A DNA stretch of 5,261 nucleotides from a bacterium (GTDB lineage: Bacteria; DRYD01; JALUEN01), in assembly GCA_027052755.1 (NCBI GenBank), contig JALUEN010000059.1:1-5261 (forward strand), written 5' to 3'. Below are positions 1 to 4,330 of the stretch, piece by piece. Position numbers and translations under genes: made by a program. Position 1 is the stretch's first letter, and the number at the start of each line of letters is the position of its first letter. The notes under the pieces were generated by a model that was not told the origin of the DNA, made no database searches, and saw only the letters and a program-made list of their open reading frames with translations.

Positions 1-650
1 ATTGTATCTAAGGTTATCTTTTGAGCAGAGTCAGTTCGCATAAGCTCTTGAAAGAGGTCAGCGGATCTCTCCAGCTGGATGGAGAAGTCATTTCCCAACT
101 CGTCCCTACACCTCAGACCATCTTTGAAGACAGATTTAGGGAGGTAATACTCTCTCAGTACTAGCTTCTCATATGAGGTACCCGCAGGTCTTCGCTTATG
201 AATCTCTCCTCGGCAGAAGAGCACCCAGTTACCAGTAATTGGAATCTCATAGGATGAGCTGATCACCTCACCAGATACCATAGCGTACTCCCTATCAGAT
301 AGCTCCCTTAAGTTCTTGAGCTTTATCCCAGATATGTACCTGACCAGATTAAACTGAGCTATGTACTGTCCGTAGACCTTTATAGCTAGGAAGAGTATAA
401 AGGCTAGAGCTAGGAGGAAGAGTGGAGCTAGAAGCGCCACTCCCCCAATAAATGCCTCCAATAAACCAACTTCCCTAAAACTCAAGACAATTTTTAGGTA
501 CTTTCTTATGAATACGATCTCTATTAGCGACAAGGAGATTAGAATTAAGGCGATGTATAGAGCTATCCTCTTAAACTTAGATGCCTCCTCCTCCATCCTC
601 TTAAATGGGTCTATGTAACTAGTGGATACTGCAGAAGATCTCCCCTGCAT
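1..650 (-). CDS. Two-helix membrane protein, 3' end cut by window edge (weak GIDE-like region)
   Basis: An open frame of 216 codons runs off the left edge, so the C-terminus is missing. I chose the ATG at 650 because TAAGGAG lies 9 nt upstream; a TTG at 659 abuts that site and is too close. Residues 1-28 are polar and charged. Two hydrophobic helices follow, about 29-48 (IALYIALILISLSLIEIVFI) and 66-90. A soluble domain starts near residue 91. Residues about 120-153 (GEV, then PITGNWVLFCRGEI) loosely resemble GIDE/MUL1-type membrane proteins, which show G-V followed by P-x-(T/S)-G and a hydrophobic strand. That resemblance is from memory and weak. Only two cysteines (146, 181) occur in the visible part and there is no RING domain. 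The gene begins 16 nt after the TruD-like stop and shares its orientation, so the two are probably co-transcribed. The reading frame is well supported; the function is unknown. Confidence 0.8.
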   Translation of the reverse strand, partial: MQGRSSAVSTSYIDPFKRMEEEASKFKRIALYIALILISLSLIEIVFIRKYLKIVLSFREVGLLEAFIGGVALLAPLFLLALAFILFLAIKVYGQYIAQFNLVRYISGIKLKNLRELSDREYAMVSGEVISSSYEIPITGNWVLFCRGEIHKRRPAGTSYEKLVLREYYLPKSVFKDGLRCRDELGNDFSIQLERSADLFQELMRTDSAQKITLDT

Positions 651-659
651 CTCCGTCAA

Positions 660-666
660 CTCCTTA
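660..666 (-). promoter_or_regulatory. Ribosome binding site of the membrane-protein gene
   Basis: TAAGGAG directly follows the TGA of the upstream TruD-like gene and lies 9 nt before the ATG at 650. The same core and spacing precede the TruD-like gene, which supports the ATG over the nearer TTG. Confidence 0.7.
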
Positions 667-1848
667 TCATAAGTTTATCAGGAGAGCCCTTATCCCAGAG
701 ATAAAACTCTCCGGGTCGCTCCATACTGGAAGTTCAGCGTCTATGATAGCCTCTGATGACTGAATATTGATTAATAGGTTTCTCACGCTGAAGAAGGTTT
801 TCCTCCTGCCAGGCGAAAATATAGGTTTCCCCTCCAGCTTCTGCGAGAGGTAAGAGAGGTCCAGCGAGAGCTTCCTCAGGATAGAGGCTAAAACCCTCCA
901 CATATCCTCATCATAACTGGCCAGAGGTGAGGGAAGGTCCAAAATTTTTGGCAACTCAGCTGAAATTAGGACCTTCTTGAGGAGGGGTCTCCTAATCTCA
1001 AAGATAGTTAAGCCTTGATAATCCACTTTAAATGGCTTCAGCTTAGATCTAGCCTCTAAGTACCTAGTTACCATAGAGTTCCAGAGCCAGTTCCTAAAAG
1101 CTGGAAACACGTAAGTCATCAGGTTCTTAGATAAGCGACTTAGTACCGCTCCAAACCTATCCTTTCGCTTCACTAATCCCTCCCATGGGGTACCTCTTAG
1201 CCCTCTCATCATCTCCCTCACTAAGTACTCCTCATTGATCTCTAGCCTCATACCTCTCAATATTTTAGGAGCCAGAGGTAGCCAACTAGTGAGGTATTCA
1301 GAGTGTCCATACAGGTTTAAAAATAGGTACTTGGAGAAGCTCTCGGAAACCCTTAGGAGCTTTCCCTTTAAGCTGTTATCTTCTAAGTAAAACTTCAAAC
1401 GAAGCTTGTAACTAGTAACAGGAGGGGTTAACTTAGGGTGCGAACCCACGTAATTAATGTATATTCTGTTAACATAAGTAGAATCAATTCCTTTAAGGAG
1501 TGATCTAACCTTAGGACTCTCAGTCTTAACCAGGAGATACTGATTGATCTCCTCCGATAGCTGGTAAAGAGGTTCCTTAAAGTTAAGGGGCCAGAGCTCC
1601 CGTCCTACTTGTTGATAACTTCCCTTTACCTCCAGGTTGCTTAAGGGGATCTCCAGCTCAGATGATAGCGTAGCTAAAGCCTCAGAAGTTGATAGATTCT
1701 CATACCTTATCTTGAGAAGCGGATATCCTATATCAGAGGAAGGTGAAGCGCTCAACTTCTCGCTAAGGATAAACCGCTCCAGTCTCAAGGGTTCTCCCAA
1801 GTAGTAAAAAGGCGAGTATTTCCTAACCTGTTTAGATCCTGGACTCAT
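667..1848 (-). CDS. Divergent TruD-like protein (tRNA pseudouridine-13 synthase family), catalytic motif apparently lost
   Basis: This is a 393-residue protein; TruD proteins are usually about 340-430 residues. TruD converts U13 of some tRNAs to pseudouridine. Several TruD landmarks appear in order. Residues 21-30 (LRLERFILSE) fit the N-terminal peDF-V-E strand. Residues 41-66 (GYPLLK, NLSTSEALATLSSELEI) fit the K-x-N-x-x-T helix. Residues 131-153 (INYVGSHPKL, then SYKLRLKF) fit the GN-F-I-lR strand. Residues 174-181 (YLFLNLYG) stand where YFG-QRFG is expected, followed by ILRG. Residues 238-264 (RLSKNLMTYVFPAFRNWLWN) fit the lp-nLr-fv-AyqS-lfN helix. Residues 367-391 (AIIDAELPV) fit the tail F-LP-GSYAT-lR. 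The signature GlKDkrAvT-Q, which holds the catalytic Asp, reads KGSYQQVGREL at 75-85, so that Asp looks absent. It may be a pseudoenzyme or an RNA-binding derivative. A frame open through the tRNA would extend it to 2004, but AAGGAG 9 nt before the ATG at 1848 sets the start. Family assignment is by pattern memory. Confidence 0.65.
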   Translation of the reverse strand: MSPGSKQVRKYSPFYYLGEPLRLERFILSEKLSASPSSDIGYPLLKIRYENLSTSEALATLSSELEIPLSNLEVKGSYQQVGRELWPLNFKEPLYQLSEEINQYLLVKTESPKVRSLLKGIDSTYVNRIYINYVGSHPKLTPPVTSYKLRLKFYLEDNSLKGKLLRVSESFSKYLFLNLYGHSEYLTSWLPLAPKILRGMRLEINEEYLVREMMRGLRGTPWEGLVKRKDRFGAVLSRLSKNLMTYVFPAFRNWLWNSMVTRYLEARSKLKPFKVDYQGLTIFEIRRPLLKKVLISAELPKILDLPSPLASYDEDMWRVLASILRKLSLDLSYLSQKLEGKPIFSPGRRKTFFSVRNLLINIQSSEAIIDAELPVWSDPESFISGIRALLINL

Positions 1849-1857
1849 GGCAGATGT

Positions 1858-1863
1858 CTCCTT
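1858..1863 (-). promoter_or_regulatory. Ribosome binding site deciding the TruD-like start
   Basis: AAGGAG ends 9 nt before the ATG at 1848. It rules out the longer frame whose first 52 codons would run through the tRNA gene. It sits immediately after the A5T7 run behind the tRNA, so the message leader is very short if transcription starts or is processed at the tRNA 3' end. Confidence 0.75.
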
Positions 1864-1874
1864 AAAAAAATTTT
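1864..1874 (-). other. A-run/T-run between tRNA 3' end and TruD-like gene
   Basis: On the minus strand the encoded CCA runs into AAAA (AAAAA counting the final A of CCA) and then seven T. No GC-rich hairpin precedes the T-run except the tRNA itself. It could be a weak terminator, a pause site or an RNase processing region. Partial read-through would feed the TruD-like gene, whose ribosome binding site starts at the next base. Confidence 0.4.
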
Positions 1875-1949
1875 TGGAGCGGTAGACGGGACTTGAACCC
1901 GCGACCTTCAGCTTGGGAAGCTGACGCTCTACCGCTGAGCTACTACCGC
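1875..1949 (-). tRNA. tRNA-Gly, anticodon CCC, CCA encoded
   Basis: A complete 75-nt cloverleaf can be folded by hand. The acceptor pairs are GCGGTAG with CTACCGC. The D stem is GCTC/GAGC with loop AGCGGTA. The anticodon stem is TCAGC/GCTGA with loop TTCCCAA, giving CCC at 1917-1915 for GGG codons. The variable loop is AGGTC. The T stem is GCGGG/CCCGT, with one G-U pair, around TTCAAGT. The discriminator is U (1878) and CCA is encoded at 1877-1875. U discriminator plus encoded CCA is the bacterial glycine pattern. Position 13 is C, so this tRNA is not a substrate for pseudouridylation at U13 by the neighbouring TruD-like protein. Confidence 0.97.
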
Positions 1950-1961
1950 TCCACTGATATA

Positions 1962-1991
1962 TTTCTACACTAGACTCCTTTTTCCTGTAAC
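1962..1991 (-). promoter_or_regulatory. Possible promoter for the tRNA-Gly unit
   Basis: On the minus strand, GTTACA (1991-1986; 4 of 6 match to TTGACA) and TAGAAA (1967-1962; 4 of 6 match to TATAAT) are separated by 18 bp. The -10 element ends 12 nt before the tRNA 5' end, so the leader would be only about five nucleotides. The placement is right but both hexamers are weak, so this is tentative. Confidence 0.3.
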
Positions 1992-2012
1992 CCATTCTCC
2001 TCAAGCGAAGTT

Positions 2013-2028
2013 ATAGTTATATAACTAT
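2013..2028. repeat. Perfect 16-bp palindrome over the pilin stop codon
   Basis: ATAGTTATATAACTAT is its own reverse complement. It covers the last codons and the TAA stop of the pilin-like gene and lies about 20 bp upstream of the putative tRNA -35 box. It is AT-only except one G/C pair per half and has no T-run after it, so it is a poor terminator. It could be a protein-binding site or a chance result of AT-rich sequence. Confidence 0.45.
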
Positions 2029-2535
2029 GATACATAGCCAATTCCCAGCCTTAAAAACTAACCCACTAGATAGATCACCGTTATCAAGGGTTTTATCCAA
2101 TCTCCTCAGCGAAGGCTCCGGTATTTTCTTAGATTCCCTCATCAACTCCAACTCCAAGACAACTCCTAGATCCCTAAGTCTAGGAGGAGTCCTCTCACAA
2201 CACGGGTCTTTTAAGCTCTTTTTACAGTTAACTAAGGAGATCCCTGTATCCCATGGGCTCCTCATTAAGGCCGCCCTCTTATCCATGTGATCAGTGATTT
2301 TAGAAGAGCTCAGGTACCTTCCGTAAAGCTCACTTAAGGAGGACGGGTACTCCCCGCAGTCCACATAGTACATCTTAGAAGCTATCCTAATTTTCTTAAA
2401 GATCTGTGTCATGGAAGCGATCCTAGCCTTCTCTAAGTTCTCACTAAATAGGATGATTCCTATACCCACGAGAAGGAGGATTATACCAACAGACAGCATC
2501 ATCTCAAAAGCTGAAGCACCCTTGAAGCTAAACAA
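2017..2535 (-). CDS. Type IV pilin / pseudopilin-like protein (GspG/PilA style)
   Basis: A 172-residue protein with a class III signal: a short basic leader MFSFKG, then ASAFE and a hydrophobic helix at about 13-30 (LSVGIILLLVGIGIILF). Prepilin peptidase would cut after Gly6, leaving Ala at +1 and the conserved Glu at +5. The stretch after the helix (NLEKARIASMTQIFKKIRIA, then MYYVDCGEYPSSLSEL) and SPWDTG at 93-98 match the amphipathic helix, the YPssl turn and the DPWG-like motif of major pseudopilins. Such proteins form the filament of type II secretion or type IV pili in the cell envelope. It has five cysteines (60, 104, 112, 113, 168), enough for two disulfides. I prefer the TTG at 2535 because AGGGGGT lies 6 nt upstream. 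A TTG at 2562 adds nine residues but follows no ribosome binding site. No other secretion or pilus gene is in the window, so the exact subtype is open. Confidence 0.8.
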   Translation of the reverse strand: MFSFKGASAFEMMLSVGIILLLVGIGIILFSENLEKARIASMTQIFKKIRIASKMYYVDCGEYPSSLSELYGRYLSSSKITDHMDKRAALMRSPWDTGISLVNCKKSLKDPCCERTPPRLRDLGVVLELELMRESKKIPEPSLRRLDKTLDNGDLSSGLVFKAGNWLCIIVI

Positions 2536-2541
2536 GTTCTT

Positions 2542-2548
2542 ACCCCCT
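2542..2548 (-). promoter_or_regulatory. Ribosome binding site deciding the pilin TTG start
   Basis: AGGGGGT differs from the ideal AGGAGGT only by a G that can still wobble-pair with the rRNA U. It is 6 nt before the TTG at 2535, giving a six-residue leader typical of prepilins. The alternative TTG at 2562 is preceded by CCCC and T-rich sequence. Confidence 0.5.
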
Positions 2549-2566
2549 ATAGAGAACTTCAAGGGG

Positions 2567-2603
2567 AAAATTAAATAGGGAGGGGATATTCCCCTCCCTA
2601 TTT
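2567..2603 (-). terminator. Intrinsic terminator downstream of the S8 protease
   Basis: A perfect 13-bp stem, AAATAGGGAGGGG with CCCCTCCCTATTT, closes a 5-nt loop at 2586-2590. On the minus strand the stem ends in TTT and continues AATTTT, a U-rich tail. It starts 29 bp after the protease stop codon. Read on the plus strand the stem is followed by TTTTC (2601-2605), so it could work both ways, although no plus-strand gene ends here. Its tail ends about 30 nt before the pilin start, leaving almost no room for a separate pilin promoter after it. Confidence 0.85.
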
Positions 2604-2632
2604 TCTATCTCCAACTGATGGCTAAGCTTCTA

Positions 2633-4063
2633 CTAAGCTACTTCCTTTAGCTCCTTAGCCCTCTCCATAGCGTATTTGACGGCAGCGTAGGCGTCTATTA
2701 CACCTGAACCCTGGTCATAATCGTTGTATGGCTTGTGGTCAGTGGGATCCTCCTTCTCAAGAGGCTTAGCGGTCTTCTCAAGAGCTTCCCTAACGATACC
2801 GACTAAGTCTTGCTTAGATATATCAGGGTTAACCTGAAGCACTGCTTGAGCGACTAGCGCGCTAGCTCCTGCTACCCTTGGAGTAGCCATTGAGGTACCT
2901 GATAGGGCAACGTACTTCCTGTCAGGGCTGTGCTCAACCCATGGGGACTGGTCTATCTCGCTACCTGGGGCGTTAGGTGCCCATATCTTAACACCAGGTG
3001 CAGCTACATCAGGTTTGTGCTTAGACTCCTCATCAGGTGCGTTGGTTACAGGACCTCTGGATGAGAACTTAGCTATATCGTCATCCTTCATCGTAACGGT
3101 CTTCTTAGTATCAAGAGCAGCAACAGTTATAGCATCAGGTGCTATTCCAGGGGTAGCGACTGTACCAGGTCTTGGTCCCTCGTTACCTGCGGCTATAACA
3201 GGTATCACTCCAGCTTTAGCTGCCTCCTGGATAGCTAGGGCTACAGGATCATCAGTCCAAGGCCTGTAAGCCCTTCCTCCTAAGCTCAGGTTCATCACAA
3301 CTGTCTTACCAGTCTTCTTAGCCATCTCCACTACGTGGTTGATTCCCCTTATAACGTCAGAGAAGGAACCGTACCCGTTGTCCTTTAGTACCTTAACTCC
3401 CCAGATCTCGGCGTCATAAGCAGCTCCCTTGATCTTACCGTCAGAAGCCTCACCACTACCAGCAGCTATACCTGCAACGTGAGTACCGTGCCCGTTACCA
3501 TCCTTAGGAGGTACCTCCTTGTCAACTGTAGCATCGTAGAAGTGGGTTATCCTGTCCTTGAGGTCCTCATGTGGGTATATACCAGTGTCAACCACGGCTA
3601 TAACTATACCCTTACCGGTCAGTCCGAAGTCCTTCCATACCTTATCAACGTTAATGACCTGGTTAGCCACGTTAACCATTATTGGTTTAGGCTCAGGCTT
3701 GGATACCTTCTTTGACTCCGGTGGTCTCTGTAGCTCAATTGGTTTGATTAACTCTACCTTCTCATCGTGGAAGACCTTTACATCTTTAGGAGCTGAGCTG
3801 AAGATCAGTGGTAGCTTCTCAGGGTTGACGTCAGCTACAAACCAGTCGTTCCCTAGGTTCTCCACTATCTTTCCAGCGTTGTACTTGGAGAGTAGCTTCT
3901 CAATCTTCTTCTTGTTCCCCTTGAAGATCAGTCGGTTAGTTCCCTTAAAGCCGTCCTGAGGGGTTACCGCCTTGGTCTCGGTCCCCTTTGGAGTGCTAGC
4001 CTTAGGGGTCTTAGGGGTCATAGTTGGTCCTACCTTGCCAACGTTTGGCTTCTCTACCTTCAT
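2633..4063 (-). CDS. Subtilisin-like serine protease (peptidase family S8) with I9-like prodomain, no signal peptide
   Basis: A complete 476-residue subtilase. The catalytic triad is intact: Asp159 in VVDTGI, His192 in GHGTHVAG and Ser391 in SGTSMATP. The oxyanion residue is Asn294 in AAGNEGP. Residues 1-38 are a Lys/Thr/Pro-rich tail with TPK repeats. Residues about 43-105 (NRLIFKG to HDEKVE) have the strand-helix-strand pattern of an I9 inhibitor/chaperone prodomain, normally removed by autoprocessing. The catalytic domain spans about 135-462, and a short basic helix ends the protein, with no C-terminal accessory domain. The ATG at 4063 has AGGAGG 7 nt upstream; a GTG at 4069 is one base from that site. 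No hydrophobic signal segment exists, and an in-frame TAA lies eight codons above the ATG, so none can be added. It therefore appears cytoplasmic or non-classically exported. Lysine is almost always AAG, unlike the gene upstream, suggesting high expression. Confidence 0.95.
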   Translation of the reverse strand: MKVEKPNVGKVGPTMTPKTPKASTPKGTETKAVTPQDGFKGTNRLIFKGNKKKIEKLLSKYNAGKIVENLGNDWFVADVNPEKLPLIFSSAPKDVKVFHDEKVELIKPIELQRPPESKKVSKPEPKPIMVNVANQVINVDKVWKDFGLTGKGIVIAVVDTGIYPHEDLKDRITHFYDATVDKEVPPKDGNGHGTHVAGIAAGSGEASDGKIKGAAYDAEIWGVKVLKDNGYGSFSDVIRGINHVVEMAKKTGKTVVMNLSLGGRAYRPWTDDPVALAIQEAAKAGVIPVIAAGNEGPRPGTVATPGIAPDAITVAALDTKKTVTMKDDDIAKFSSRGPVTNAPDEESKHKPDVAAPGVKIWAPNAPGSEIDQSPWVEHSPDRKYVALSGTSMATPRVAGASALVAQAVLQVNPDISKQDLVGIVREALEKTAKPLEKEDPTDHKPYNDYDQGSGVIDAYAAVKYAMERAKELKEVA

Positions 4064-4070
4064 GTTCACC

Positions 4071-4076
4071 CCTCCT
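4071..4076 (-). promoter_or_regulatory. Ribosome binding site of the S8 protease
   Basis: AGGAGG is 7 nt before the ATG at 4063 and only 1 nt before the GTG at 4069, so it favours the ATG. Confidence 0.7.
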
Positions 4077-4330
4077 CTGCTGTGATGTACTTAGAGTGTC
4101 AATTAAACCTATACCTATTATCTAATTTCATCTATTCCGTTTAGAAGTTCAATTAGCCTTCAAGGGAATTTGTTTAAAAATAGGTTAACTTTCTTAACAA
4201 TGGAAAGTGCTAAAAGAGAGAGGATAGTTTTATTAGGGGAGCCGAGTAGAGAGTGAAATGAGAACAGCTAAAGGAGAGACTAATGGAAAGCTTGCTTTGG
4301 TAGACTTCCTTAACTACTATCACTAACCTC
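4077..4330. other. Intergenic spacer upstream of the S8 protease
   Basis: No credible gene is seen on either strand. The half near 4081-4200 is AT-rich and should carry the protease promoter; TTGACA occurs on the minus strand at about 4102-4097, but no good -10 box sits at the right distance. Two plus-strand frames, 4200-4256 (18 residues) and 4258-4326 (22 residues), lack good ribosome binding sites. GCTAAAAGAGAGA (4209-4221) and GCTAAAGGAGAGA (4267-4279) form an imperfect direct repeat, 12 of 13 bases the same. I see no strong terminator for the gene upstream; AAAGC-TT-GCTTT near 4290 is a weak hairpin. Confidence 0.6.
4184..4198. repeat. Short inverted repeat GTTAA-N5-TTAAC
   Basis: The 5-bp arms GTTAA and TTAAC flank CTTTC. 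It sits about 120 bp upstream of the protease start codon, where a regulator could bind, but the arms are short and AT-rich, so chance is a real alternative. Confidence 0.25.

Noticed and set aside
1879..1952. tRNA with acceptor stem starting at GGAGCGG
   Set aside because: That register leaves three unpaired bases before the D stem and no proper discriminator. Starting at GCGGTAG gives the standard 7-bp acceptor, TA at positions 8-9, a U discriminator and an encoded CCA.
1849..2004. Longer N-terminus for the TruD-like protein, reading from MRRMGYRKKE through the tRNA
   Set aside because: It would translate the whole tRNA-Gly gene, and the ATG at 1848 has AAGGAG at 9 nt. The open frame across the tRNA is coincidental.
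2027..2290. Plus-strand frame of 87 codons
   Set aside because: It lies wholly inside the pilin-like gene, has no ribosome binding site and its peptide resembles no known protein.
3015..3959. Three plus-strand frames (3015-3269, 3479-3715, 3558-3959)
   Set aside because: All lie antisense inside the S8 protease, whose triad and domain order are unmistakable. They are shadows of its codon bias.
4099..4131. Ten-codon minus-strand leader peptide (MKLDNRYRFN) ahead of the protease
   Set aside because: No run of a regulatory amino acid, no attenuator hairpin after it and only a poor ribosome binding site.
4064..4200. Sigma-70 promoter with TTGACA at about 4102-4097 for the protease
   Set aside because: No TATAAT-like element lies 16-18 bp downstream; that position holds GCAGAG next to the ribosome binding site.
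4200..4326. Two small plus-strand genes of 18 and 22 codons
   Set aside because: They lack a convincing ribosome binding site and terminator and have random-looking composition. Frames of this length are expected by chance.
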